Below, one piece after another: positions 13,378-19,519 of a DNA stretch of 64,000 bases. The notes beneath the pieces were generated by a model that ran no database searches, had not been told where the DNA came from, and was given only the letters and a program-made list of their open reading frames with translations. The stretch is from a virus. Where the stretch lies: positions 1 to 64,000 of the IMG/VR virus record IMGVR_UViG_3300008108_000169. One strand, written 5' to 3'. Within the stretch, counting starts at the first letter, position 1; the number at the start of each line of letters is the position of its first letter. A program made the translations under genes and the position numbers.

Positions 13378-13455
13378 TGGTCTCCATGGTAGGATTCGAA
13401 CCTACAGCCTCCTGACTCCAGATCAGGCCGTCTACCAGATTGACATTACACAGAG
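13378..13455 (-). tRNA. tRNA, anticodon read as UGG (Pro?), with C33
   Basis: Acceptor CTCTGTG/CATGGAG, anticodon stem CCTGA/TCAGG perfect, loop TCTGGAG, encoded CCA. C instead of U at position 33 is abnormal. If read one base earlier the anticodon would be CUG (Gln). Probably a diverged duplicate. Confidence 0.6.
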
Positions 13456-13462
13456 ATAAAAT

Positions 13463-13537
13463 TGGTGGAGGACCAGAGAATCGAACTCTTGTAGTCATAC
13501 AGGGTGCAAGCCCATACCGTAGCCCACTACTTCCCCC
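13463..13537 (-). tRNA. tRNA-Ala (UGC), diverged second copy
   Basis: Acceptor GGGGGAA/GTCCTCC keeps the G3-U70 alanine pair. Anticodon loop CTTGCAC, 8-nt variable loop, encoded CCA. A Cys (GCA) reading by a one-base shift gives a worse stem and lacks U73. Confidence 0.65.
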
Positions 13538-13545
13538 AAATTGTT

Positions 13546-13622
13546 TGGCACCGCCAGAAGGATTCGAACCTCCGACTCCCACGTTCGTAGCGTAGTACTC
13601 TAGTCCACTGAGTTATAGCGGT
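13546..13622 (-). tRNA. tRNA-Arg (ACG)
   Basis: Acceptor ACCGCTA/TGGCGGT, anticodon loop CTACGAA, G73, encoded CCA. Confidence 0.92.
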
Positions 13623-13624
13623 AA

Positions 13625-14272
13625 TTATTTTTGCATTAAAAGATTTACAAAGTCGAGTAGTAGTTTGTTATGATGTCCATAATGCCAATGACGTGGCATC
13701 CATGTATAGTAATCATACCAACTTTTTTGACTTTCAGGATGGCATCCTATTAGTCCAACTTTCCCTTGTATAACAGCCATAGGATCACCGTTGCTATAGG
13801 TAGCCACAACGTCCAAATTATTACCAGTAATAGCACAGCCGTCATAGAAGTACATCCTTTCTACTTTCCCTTGCCAGGAGACCAACTGTCCTTTGGCATG
13901 GGGCCTTCTAGTATCTGTGTTGGGACGTCTGATATACTGTTCGACTCTAGTTCCAGTATCGAGAATGTCGAAATAATAAGAATCAGCCCAGTAAGCACCA
14001 AGACAAATGCCGAGATACCGCCCGCCCTTCTTGACGTAAGAACGAATGGCATCAACATGCCTATCAAGAATAACATCAAATCTGTCGCTATCACCTAAGC
14101 CTCCTGGAAAACAAACGATATCTATATCGTCTAGATATGTATCATCTATTTCATGCTTGGTAAAAATTTTGCACTCATAATGAGGAAACAGAGATGTTAT
14201 AATTCCGTTAACTGATTGAATCGAACATAACGGATGATGTACAAATATTGCAACTTTTGGCAAAGCATTCAT
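13625..14272 (-). CDS. Class I glutamine amidotransferase-like (BPL_N-type) protein
   Basis: 215 aa from MNALPKVAIFVHHPLC; a longer upstream reading runs through tRNA-Cys and is rejected. CFPGGLGDSDRFD, then GGRYLGICLGAYWAD (nucleophile Cys in G-I-C-L-G-A) and GLIGCHPESQKSW (His-Glu) form a class I GATase-like triad as in the BPL_N family (biotin-protein-ligase N-terminal-like). The reaction is not known for most members. The ATAAATA late-promoter core lies only 6-12 nt before the ATG, so the mRNA may be leaderless. Confidence 0.75.
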   Translation of the reverse strand: MNALPKVAIFVHHPLCSIQSVNGIITSLFPHYECKIFTKHEIDDTYLDDIDIVCFPGGLGDSDRFDVILDRHVDAIRSYVKKGGRYLGICLGAYWADSYYFDILDTGTRVEQYIRRPNTDTRRPHAKGQLVSWQGKVERMYFYDGCAITGNNLDVVATYSNGDPMAVIQGKVGLIGCHPESQKSWYDYYTWMPRHWHYGHHNKLLLDFVNLLMQK

Positions 14273-14277
14273 ACTAA

Positions 14278-14284
14278 TATTTAT
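14278..14284 (-). promoter_or_regulatory. T4-like late promoter core at a possibly leaderless gene
   Basis: ATAAATA directly after the CCA of tRNA-Cys and 5 nt before the ATG of the GATase-like gene; no Shine-Dalgarno site is visible. Confidence 0.5.
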
Positions 14285-14362
14285 TGGAGCACCGAGCAGG
14301 ATTTGAACCTGCGGTTTTACTGTTTTGCAGACAGTTGCATTGGGCCGCTCTGCCATCGGTGC
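14285..14362 (-). tRNA. tRNA-Cys (GCA)
   Basis: Acceptor GCACCGA/TCGGTGC, anticodon loop CTGCAAA, U73, encoded CCA. Confidence 0.94.
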
Positions 14363-14369
14363 ATAAACT

Positions 14370-14444
14370 TGGCGCCGTAGAAGGGAATCGAACCCTCCTG
14401 AGTCGGATAGACAATCCGTTGCCCTCCCAGAGAACTACTACGGC
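14370..14444 (-). tRNA. tRNA-Asp (GUC), copy 2
   Basis: Acceptor GCCGTAG/CTACGGC, anticodon loop TTGTCTA, G73, encoded CCA. Body differs strongly from copy 1. Confidence 0.9.
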
Positions 14445-14448
14445 ATAT

Positions 14449-14522
14449 TGGTATTGCGTACGGGGATCGAACCCGCCTGACTAGGTTGAAAGCCTAGGGA
14501 CCTCCCAGAAGTCTAACGCAAT
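14449..14522 (-). tRNA. tRNA-Glu (UUC), copy 2
   Basis: Acceptor ATTGCGT/ACGCAAT, anticodon loop CTTTCAA, encoded CCA. Confidence 0.9.
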
Positions 14523-14529
14523 ATAAAAT

Positions 14530-14587
14530 AACAGGATGCATTTCTTTTTCACCATAAGAAAAGTAAAGAAGTTTGCTGTTAGCATCC
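14530..14587 (-). repeat. Pseudoknot-like element, copy 8
   Basis: GGATGC T AACAG CAA (5') with GCATCC TGTT (3'). Starts about 7 nt after the CCA of tRNA-Gln, ends 8 nt before tRNA-Glu. The loop holds a purine/pyrimidine-rich hairpin (TTCTTT/AAAGAA). Confidence 0.65.
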
Positions 14588-14593
14588 TTAAAC

Positions 14594-14667
14594 TGGCAGG
14601 GGCATTAGGGATCGAACCTAAACTAACAGAGTCAAAGTCTGTTGTGCTACCATTACACAATGCCCCA
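14594..14667 (-). tRNA. tRNA-Gln (UUG)
   Basis: Acceptor TGGGGCA/TGCCCCT with weak first pair, typical of Gln, anticodon loop CTTTGAC, G73, encoded CCA. Confidence 0.92.
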
Positions 14668-14673
14668 ACAAAT

Positions 14674-14751
14674 TGGCTGTGCGTCTAGGAATCGAACCCA
14701 GCTCATTCTTCGTTAACAGCGAAGCGCCTACACCTTGCTTGCTCACGCACA
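14674..14751 (-). tRNA. tRNA-Asn (GUU), copy 2
   Basis: Acceptor TGTGCGT/ACGCACA, anticodon arm CTTCG-CTGTTAA-CGAAG, G73, encoded CCA. Confidence 0.9.
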
Positions 14752-14758
14752 ATAAATT

Positions 14759-14832
14759 TGGTACCCAGAACAAGAATCGAACTTGTAATAGCCGGTTATC
14801 AGCCGACCGTTATACCATTTAACTATCCGGGT
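14759..14832 (-). tRNA. tRNA-Ile (GAU)
   Basis: Acceptor ACCCGGA/TCTGGGT, anticodon loop CTGATAA, encoded CCA. Confidence 0.93.
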
Positions 14833-14837
14833 AAATT

Positions 14838-14926
14838 TGGTGGACCGTAAAGGAATCGAACCTAATCGCCAGCCACCCAACATATTATGGCAACGGATTT
14901 ACAGTCCGCCGTTGGGAATACGATCC
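14838..14926 (-). tRNA. tRNA-Tyr-like (GUA) lacking a normal D arm
   Basis: Acceptor GGATCGT/ACGGTCC, anticodon arm GCGGA-CTGTAAA-TCCGT (GUA), encoded CCA. No D hairpin follows the acceptor. CCCAAC before and GTTGGG after the anticodon arm pair instead, so the anticodon arm is nested in an extended stem. The T stem has only three good pairs. Possibly rearranged or non-functional. Confidence 0.6.
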
Positions 14927-15130
14927 AAATTTGTAAACACTCTCCGCTATGCTTTTAGACAGCGTCAGGGGCTGAATGAAGAGTGTGTATTAAAAAGCAC
15001 TAGAAATAATGCTCTTTAATACGCTACCATTTTACGCATCTAGGTTATCGCCCTAGACTTACCATCCGGTAGGCCGCCCACATTAAGCCCATGTTTTAAG
15101 TGCAGGCAGGGTCGCGTTCCCTATACACAC
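14927..15130 (-). ncRNA. Structured non-coding segment upstream of tRNA-Tyr-like gene
   Basis: About 200 nt. Contains stem GTGTGTAT/ATACACAC, an inner hairpin CTAGG-GCGATAA-CCTAG, and ACACTCT/AGAGTGT immediately before the tRNA. The end sequence GCGGAGWGTGTTTACA also occurs before tRNA-Gly at 7121-7136. No ORF. Family unknown. Confidence 0.45.
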
Positions 15131-15138
15131 TTTTGAGA

Positions 15139-15303
15139 TTAGTCGTGCTCTACGAGCTCGTCTGCTCTCTTATGAAATGCTTCGTAATAAGCCTTTGCAC
15201 GTATAAACTTATTTTCAATAAGCCTTTCAAGCTCATCTTCACTAAGTTCATGCCTGGCTAAAAATTCAGCATCTCTTTGTTTTCTAAAATCTAAATTTTC
15301 CAT
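15139..15303 (-). CDS. Hypothetical charged helical protein, 54 aa
   Basis: Starts MENLDFRKQRDAEF; AGGA precedes the ATG. Predicted as one or two amphipathic helices. Not recognised. It is located downstream of a terminator, so read-through or another promoter is needed for expression. Confidence 0.6.
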   Translation of the reverse strand: MENLDFRKQRDAEFLARHELSEDELERLIENKFIRAKAYYEAFHKRADELVEHD

Positions 15304-15316
15304 TTTCAAATCCTAC

Positions 15317-15349
15317 AAAACAAAAAACCCTGGGTGTTTAGTCCAGGGT
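15317..15349 (-). terminator. Rho-independent terminator
   Basis: Hairpin ACCCTGG/CCAGGGT with a U-rich tail on the minus strand, placed between the 54-aa ORFs. It may limit read-through into the tRNA cluster. Confidence 0.8.
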
Positions 15350-15377
15350 CCTTTTAAAGTTTGAGTGTTAGTTTATG

Positions 15378-15542
15378 TTAACTTACACTATCCTCCAAGG
15401 ACCCTACGGTAATCTCAGGTGTACGATCATTATTACCTAGATCTAGCCCGACAATACTAAACTGTGACCAATAGGCAGACATACATGCCGGCACTTTGGC
15501 TTGTTTAGATATCAGTTGTCTATGTAAACTCGTCGTTTTCAT
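15378..15542 (-). CDS. Hypothetical 54-aa protein (first ORF after triple promoter)
   Basis: Starts MKTTSLHRQLISKQ. No strong ribosome site is seen (GAAGAG only), so the call is tentative. It follows three tandem promoters and precedes a terminator; it may be a leader peptide. Confidence 0.45.
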   Translation of the reverse strand: MKTTSLHRQLISKQAKVPACMSAYWSQFSIVGLDLGNNDRTPEITVGSLEDSVS

Positions 15543-15599
15543 TTTTTGTTTCTCTTCGTTACCTTAAAAAATTTGTAGCGGAATTGCTACTGTTTTTGT

Positions 15600-15628
15600 A
15601 TTGTAATGTCTTTCAACATCACTGTCAA
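15600..15628 (-). promoter_or_regulatory. Tandem sigma70 promoter P3
   Basis: TTGACA (15623-15628), 17-bp spacer, TACAAT (15600-15605). Confidence 0.85.
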
Positions 15629-15699
15629 CACCTTTTTGAAATATTTTTTGTTGTATTTTCACAACAGTTGCAATTTCAATAACTTGCCGACTGAACCTT

Positions 15700-15728
15700 A
15701 TTGTATAGTTATTTAGTCTCTGTGTCAA
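15700..15728 (-). promoter_or_regulatory. Tandem sigma70 promoter P2
   Basis: TTGACA (15723-15728), 17-bp spacer, TACAAT (15700-15705). Confidence 0.85.
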
Positions 15729-15782
15729 CCTCTATTTGCAATTTTGAGCAAAAAAGATTTACTAACTACCTAACTAGTCTCG

Positions 15783-15811
15783 ATTGTATAGTATATATGC
15801 CTATGTGTCAA
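15783..15811 (-). promoter_or_regulatory. Tandem sigma70 promoter P1
   Basis: TTGACA (15806-15811), 17-bp spacer, TACAAT (15783-15788). Confidence 0.85.
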
Positions 15812-15835
15812 GACCAGTATGGAAATGTTGTTTTT

Positions 15836-16207
15836 TTACGTTATTTGGCTGTCGCCCGGTAAAACCCTGTAGTTGTCTTCGGCTGAGTCTCGTGTGCTTA
15901 CTTCAAATATCATTCCGTTAGGAACAAGCGATTCCAGCTGATGTGGCTGTAATGGCGGATTGTGCCATACGTCACCTTCCTTTAATATCTTTTCGTGTAC
16001 TGTAGCATCTGTTGTATCAATCCACCGAAGTATAAATGTTCCGTCATTTACAAACCAAGTCTCGTCTTTATTTTTATGGAAGTGCATACTCATCTTTGAT
16101 CCAGTATCTTTGAAACAAAGTATCTTTCCACAATACTCGTTAGTGTTAGCCCAAACAACTTCAAATCCCCATCCCTTGTCTATTTTTCCTGTAGGTTTTA
16201 AGTTCAT
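15836..16207 (-). CDS. Cupin-domain protein (sugar-phosphate isomerase-like)
   Basis: 123 aa from MNLKPTGKIDKGWG; the ATG overlaps the upstream stop as ATGA. A single cupin barrel: MHFHKNKDETWFV is cupin motif 1 (His/His/Glu) and PPLQPHQLESL is motif 2. It resembles the C-terminal domain of type II mannose-6-phosphate isomerases or sugar epimerases. Position after the heptose genes suggests sugar metabolism. Confidence 0.7.
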   Translation of the reverse strand: MNLKPTGKIDKGWGFEVVWANTNEYCGKILCFKDTGSKMSMHFHKNKDETWFVNDGTFILRWIDTTDATVHEKILKEGDVWHNPPLQPHQLESLVPNGMIFEVSTRDSAEDNYRVLPGDSQIT

Positions 16208-16959
16208 TTGATTTCCTCTAATGATGGAGCATAACATCCGAAGTGCTGTACTGTAATAGATGCCGCACGATTGGCAAATTCTACAGAAGTTTTAATATCT
16301 TTTGTTTCTAAATACTTGTATGCCATAGCGGCTAGGAAAGTATCTCCGGCACCTGTGATGTCAACTACTTCTACTTTAGGTGATTTTAAATTAATCTCGT
16401 GGTGAATTATTTCTGCACCCTGGGCACCTTTTGTTACTATAAGTCCTGTGCATTCACTTTTAATTTTGCTGTATTCTGACTCGTTGATTTTGACCCACGC
16501 ACCCTGCATACGTTCTAGGTCTGATTTTTTAGTATCGATGAAAAAAGGAATCTTATTGTTTTCAATCAGAGCTTCAATTAATTCATATGATACTACTCCT
16601 TTGTTATAATCACTTATTACAACAGCATCATACCCTTGTGCATCAGTAAATGACACAGGTATTGATTTAACATCTTCATCTATTCTTAAAATTTGTTGTC
16701 TACTGCGTATGTCTATTAATCTAGTTTTTTTGCTTGACAATCCACAAACAACATCAACGCTACAACCTAATGCTACTAAATTAGTATAAACATTTCCAAC
16801 CATTCCTTCACGTTCTTCTTTATGTGTAGGTACAAAAATAGGAACGGGTGCTTCTGGACTAATACGGTCTACATGCCCGTATTGATAGACGTCGATACAC
16901 TTATCTCCGATTAATAATATCTTGTATTGTTTTTGTTGTTGAGTGTTCTGTTCTATCAT
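16204..16959 (-). CDS. hldE N-domain-like: Heptose-7-phosphate kinase (HldE kinase-domain-like)
   Basis: 251 aa. GDKCIDVYQYGHVDRISPEA matches the start of the ribokinase-type domain of HldE/RfaE, and DITGAGDTFLAA holds the PfkB anion hole and catalytic Asp. It would phosphorylate D-glycero-beta-D-manno-heptose 7-phosphate at C1 for ADP-heptose synthesis. Its start overlaps the end of the nucleotidyltransferase gene by 59 bp in another frame, so the two HldE activities are split and in reversed order relative to bacterial HldE. Confidence 0.82.
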   Translation of the reverse strand: MIEQNTQQQKQYKILLIGDKCIDVYQYGHVDRISPEAPVPIFVPTHKEEREGMVGNVYTNLVALGCSVDVVCGLSSKKTRLIDIRSRQQILRIDEDVKSIPVSFTDAQGYDAVVISDYNKGVVSYELIEALIENNKIPFFIDTKKSDLERMQGAWVKINESEYSKIKSECTGLIVTKGAQGAEIIHHEINLKSPKVEVVDITGAGDTFLAAMAYKYLETKDIKTSVEFANRAASITVQHFGCYAPSLEEIK

Positions 16960-17296
16960 AATAAAAAACTTTTGGACAATAGTTCTCACCGATAACACTA
17001 CGACCTCGGTAATCACTGCCCTTTACCATTATACTACATTCTTTTACAATGTCAATGAGTTCTTCATTCGAATTAAAAAATCTTACTTCATCTACTGCAC
17101 GTAAGTTTTCTAAAAATAATTTACGATCATTTTGGTTGTTAATCGGACGTGATGGTCCTTTGAGTTGACATACACGATCGTCAGTATCAATCGCTACAAT
17201 AAGAAAATCCCCGAGCGATTTGGCGTAATTAAGCATCGCCAAATGCCCGGGGTGTATAATATCAAATGTTCCGTTGACGATAACTTTTACCATCAA
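16901..17296 (-). CDS. hldE C-domain-like: Heptose-1-phosphate adenylyltransferase-like (HldE C-domain)
   Basis: About 130 aa (MVKVIVNGTFDIIHPGHLAML). GTFD and HPGH are the nucleotide-binding motifs of cytidylyltransferase-like enzymes; the end STTKTIQDI fits RfaE2. With the kinase it would give ADP-glycero-manno-heptose, a precursor of LPS inner core. The GT9-like gene at 3.6 kb could use it. Confidence 0.82.
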   Translation of the reverse strand: MMVKVIVNGTFDIIHPGHLAMLNYAKSLGDFLIVAIDTDDRVCQLKGPSRPINNQNDRKLFLENLRAVDEVRFFNSNEELIDIVKECSIMVKGSDYRGRSVIGENYCPKVFYYDRTEHSTTKTIQDIINRR

Positions 17297-17310
17297 CTAT
17301 TTACAGCGTA

Positions 17311-17382
17311 TTATCGATTCATCACGTACATTGTGATTTCGAAACCGTAACGCATTTCAGTTGCTTCTGGTTTGGTCCACAT
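17311..17382 (-). CDS. pqqA-like: PqqA-like coenzyme PQQ precursor peptide
   Basis: 23 aa: MWTKPEATEMRYG, then the Glu-x3-Tyr core EITMY, then VMNR. This matches PqqA, whose Glu and Tyr are crosslinked to become pyrroloquinoline quinone. A strong AAGGAG site is 7 nt before the ATG. A hairpin (17414-17436, CATACTYG/CGAGTATG) lies upstream. No pqqB-E genes are in the window, so host enzymes would be needed. PQQ serves methanol and glucose dehydrogenases, hinting at a methylotrophic or sugar-oxidising host. Confidence 0.85.
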   Translation of the reverse strand: MWTKPEATEMRYGFEITMYVMNR

Positions 17383-17503
17383 AGTGCTTCTCCTTGTTAT
17401 CTAATTATTGAAACATACTCGAGTAGTACAAGTATGTATCATAATTATAAGGTTAAAACACCAAAAAACCTATACTGAAAATCATTAATCTCACATCGTG
17501 AAA

Positions 17504-18010
17504 TTAGCTATTCAAAACCTTAGCAACTGAGTTCATTACACTGGCAATACGTCCAATATCACGAAGTTGTTCTACTGTGTAGCCTTCCTTCTTCAACGTA
17601 TCGTAGTGTGCCTTAACGCAGAAGTGGCACTTACCAACAATACTTGCGGCAAGACTAAATGCTTCAAAGTTTGCTTTGGTAGTTCCACCATGACTTGCAA
17701 TAGCGTTCATGCGTAACTGTGCTGGCAAACCTTTTAGCTGTTCATCATCGGCCATTTCAACATACGGATACCAGACGTTGTTCTGTGCCATGATACTTGC
17801 CGCTGTCATTGCTGACTCGGCATGTGTTGGTGCATCTGCTAACATGACAGCAAGCACCTTACCGTTACCAGTTGCGGCGAGTGCGGCTACAGCACAACCC
17901 ATAGCCACATCTGCATCTAGTGTGCTACGCAAAAGGACAGCGTCCAAGTTTAACTTGGTGTCCTTTGCGTATTCTGGCAACGCTTCTTTGATAGCGTCGA
18001 TAAATGCCAT
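17504..18010 (-). CDS. ahpD-like: AhpD-like alkylhydroperoxidase
   Basis: 168 aa. KCHFCVKAHYDTLKKEGYT contains the CxxC-x3-H active site of AhpD. In actinobacteria AhpD reduces AhpC using lipoamide. The ATG overlaps the ahpC stop (TAATG), so the pair is translationally coupled. Confidence 0.9.
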   Translation of the reverse strand: MAFIDAIKEALPEYAKDTKLNLDAVLLRSTLDADVAMGCAVAALAATGNGKVLAVMLADAPTHAESAMTAASIMAQNNVWYPYVEMADDEQLKGLPAQLRMNAIASHGGTTKANFEAFSLAASIVGKCHFCVKAHYDTLKKEGYTVEQLRDIGRIASVMNSVAKVLNS

Positions 18011-18543
18011 TATAGTGTCTCCCCGCCTACTGCACGGTTACAGGCACATAGTTCGCCAGTTTGTAGTGCATCGAGAACACGAAGTGTTTCTTCTGGGCTA
18101 CGACCAACGTTTAAGTTGTTGACAGTAACGTGTTGGATAACGTTGTCTGGGTCGACAATGAATGTTGCGCGAAGTGCGGCGCCTGCTGGAGCATAGAACA
18201 CGCCAAGCTGATTAATTAGGCTTAGGTCGCCACGCTGTGTGTCAGCAAATTGTGTGTGAGTAATCTTTGCCAAGTCTGGGTGTGCCTTTTGCCATGCAAG
18301 TTTACAGAACTCGTTGTCTGTTGAACCTGTTAGCAGTACTGCATCACGGTCACTAAAGTCACGTGTTAGTTTATCGTATGCTACGATTTCTGTTGGACAT
18401 ACAAATGTAAAGTCCTTTGGATAGTAAACAATGACTTTCCACTTGCCTGCGAAAGATTCATCAGTAATGTCAAAGAATTGATCACTACCTGGGTTAACGC
18501 CTGTTACGGCAAATTTTTCGATTTTATCACCAACTGTTTTCAT
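18010..18543 (-). CDS. ahpC-like: Peroxiredoxin AhpC
   Basis: 177 aa. KDFTFVCPTEIVAYDKL has the peroxidatic Cys, and the C-terminal ELCACNRAVGGETL holds resolving cysteines, as in AhpD-dependent AhpC. Reduces H2O2 and organic hydroperoxides in the cytosol. Possible promoter TTGATT, 18 bp, TATAAT at 18599-18628. Confidence 0.93.
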   Translation of the reverse strand: MKTVGDKIEKFAVTGVNPGSDQFFDITDESFAGKWKVIVYYPKDFTFVCPTEIVAYDKLTRDFSDRDAVLLTGSTDNEFCKLAWQKAHPDLAKITHTQFADTQRGDLSLINQLGVFYAPAGAALRATFIVDPDNVIQHVTVNNLNVGRSPEETLRVLDALQTGELCACNRAVGGETL

Positions 18544-18598
18544 ATCATTCTCCTTGTGTGTGTTGAAAACTTTTTAAGAACTTTTGTTCTATGTGTAT

Positions 18599-18628
18599 AT
18601 TATATATCCTATTAAAACGCAAAATCAA
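18599..18628 (-). promoter_or_regulatory. Probable ahpC-ahpD promoter
   Basis: TTGATT (18623-18628), 18-bp spacer, TATAAT (18599-18604). Confidence 0.55.
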
Positions 18629-18688
18629 TAGATTTTTTCAATAATTATTTCTATTAGGCTTATTGAAAAAATCAATAACAATTTTGGA

Positions 18689-18716
18689 AAAATAAAAAGG
18701 CAACCCGAAGGTTGCC
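18689..18716 (-). terminator. Rho-independent terminator
   Basis: Hairpin GGCAACC-TTCG-GGTTGCC followed by TTTTTATTTT on the minus strand, after the Lys/Ala/Pro-rich gene. Confidence 0.9.
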
Positions 18717-18737
18717 TAGAAAAACTCCTCAGAAGAT

Positions 18738-18917
18738 TTACTTCTTAGCGGCGTCTTTCTTTTCCTCTTTCTTTGCAGGTGCTGGAGCCGGAGCTGCCTT
18801 TGCATCCTTAGCAGGAGCACTTGCGGCTGGCTTAGCTTCTTCTTTCTTAGCAGGTGCTGTTTGTGCAACTGCTGTAACTGCGAAAGCGGCTGTGATTAAT
18901 GCTAATAATGATTTCAT
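18738..18917 (-). CDS. Secreted Lys/Ala/Pro-rich peptide, 59 aa
   Basis: Signal peptide MKSLLALITAAFAVTAVAQ, then a low-complexity mature part of A/P/K/E repeats (APAKKEEAKP...). AAGGAG precedes the ATG, a promoter lies at 18963-18991 and a terminator at 18689-18716, so it is a single-gene unit. Similar peptides are common in betaproteobacteria; function unknown. Confidence 0.75.
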   Translation of the reverse strand: MKSLLALITAAFAVTAVAQTAPAKKEEAKPAASAPAKDAKAAPAPAPAKKEEKKDAAKK

Positions 18918-18962
18918 AAGAAATCTCCTTTCTTGTGTAGCGGAATTATTCCACTACTGTAT

Positions 18963-18991
18963 ATAATAACGCCTTAGTAAGGAAAATGTAA
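18963..18991 (-). promoter_or_regulatory. Promoter for the Lys/Ala-rich peptide
   Basis: TTACAT (18986-18991), 17-bp spacer, TATTAT (18963-18968). Confidence 0.6.
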
Positions 18992-19011
18992 GTGATTTTG
19001 GTGGAATTGAT

Positions 19012-19037
19012 AAAAAAATAGGACCCGAAGGTCCTAT
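19012..19037 (-). terminator. Terminator after the permuted tmRNA
   Basis: Hairpin ATAGGACC-TTCG-GGTCCTAT then U run on the minus strand. Confidence 0.9.
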
Positions 19038-19440
19038 TGCTATTTTGGGTGACAAGGTATAACTACCCCGGTTCCGCTGTTTCTTAGGCAGCTAAAGCAA
19101 ACTTGCTGTCGTTGACAGCTACGTCTACTTCGTAGAACTTAAATGCTGATTTTGCATTTATAGGTTTTGCTTGATTTACGGTCATCGCCTACCGTGTTGC
19201 CGTCTCTATTATCTCACCCTGTCGAAACCATGGCAGGCCCATCATAAGAAAACTTAACCTAAATCGTATAGGATACGCCAGTCGGTAGCAGTAAATTTAT
19301 ACATTCCAAAACGCTTACCGCTAGGAAATCTTTTACCGCCATTCAAATAATACAATAATTTAGGTTTCATCTCAAACTTTCTTATGGTGGACCTGGCGGG
19401 AGTCGAACCCGCGTCCAGAATGCCTTCACTTTGAAGGGAT
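19038..19440 (-). ncRNA. ssrA: Circularly permuted (two-piece) tmRNA
   Basis: On the transcript the 3' acceptor piece comes first: T arm with loop TTCGACT and 3' strand CAGGTCC-A-CCA (CCA at 19385-19387). A ~144-nt spacer follows, then the 5' piece starting GGGCCTG at 19240, which pairs with CAGGTCC and has the G3-U70 alanine pair, then the tag region. Resume codon GCT (19117-19119) opens a tag AVNDSKFALAA ending at TAA 19084-19086; ALAA is the classic protease tag end. Permuted tmRNAs are known from alphaproteobacteria, some cyanobacteria and some betaproteobacteria. The spacer encodes a 38-aa ORF. tmRNA rescues stalled ribosomes. Confidence 0.9.
19254..19370 (-). CDS. 38-aa ORF nested in the tmRNA spacer
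   Basis: Starts MKPKLLYYLNGGKRF and ends WRILYDLG. It fills nearly all of the spacer between the two tmRNA pieces; the spacer ends (CATAAGAAA and TTTCTTATG) pair and extend the acceptor stem. A weak GAG only precedes the ATG. Basic aromatic composition. It may be a real peptide gene carried inside the pre-tmRNA. Confidence 0.5.
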   Translation of the reverse strand: MKPKLLYYLNGGKRFPSGKRFGMYKFTATDWRILYDLG

Positions 19441-19450
19441 TACAACAATT

Positions 19451-19519
19451 CTATAAAACAAGAAGAACGACTATAACTACTACAGCAAAGCCTATCAAAA
19501 ATCTTGTTAGATCATCCAT
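19451..19519 (-). CDS. 22-aa membrane peptide
   Basis: MDDLTRFLIGFAVV followed by a hydrophobic run (one membrane helix). The ATG overlaps the upstream stop (TAATG). Last of three coupled tiny ORFs upstream of the tmRNA. Could be a holin-like or regulatory micropeptide. Confidence 0.5.
   Translation of the reverse strand: MDDLTRFLIGFAVVVIVVLLVL

Noticed and set aside
13463-13537. tRNA-Cys (GCA) reading of this tRNA
   Set aside because: Stem pairing is worse and it has A73 and G3-U70, which fit alanine.
13256-13582. A 108-aa minus ORF
   Set aside because: It lies across four tRNA genes and has no ribosome site.
4992-14484. Many plus-strand ORFs rich in GFEP/GIEP-type motifs across the tRNA cluster
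   Set aside because: They are translations of the antisense of tRNA T arms (GGTTCGAATCC gives such peptides) and not genes.
3169-14587. Group I or II introns as explanation for the pseudoknot element
   Set aside because: Elements are only ~50-110 nt in most copies and lack recognisable P7/G-site or domain V sequences.
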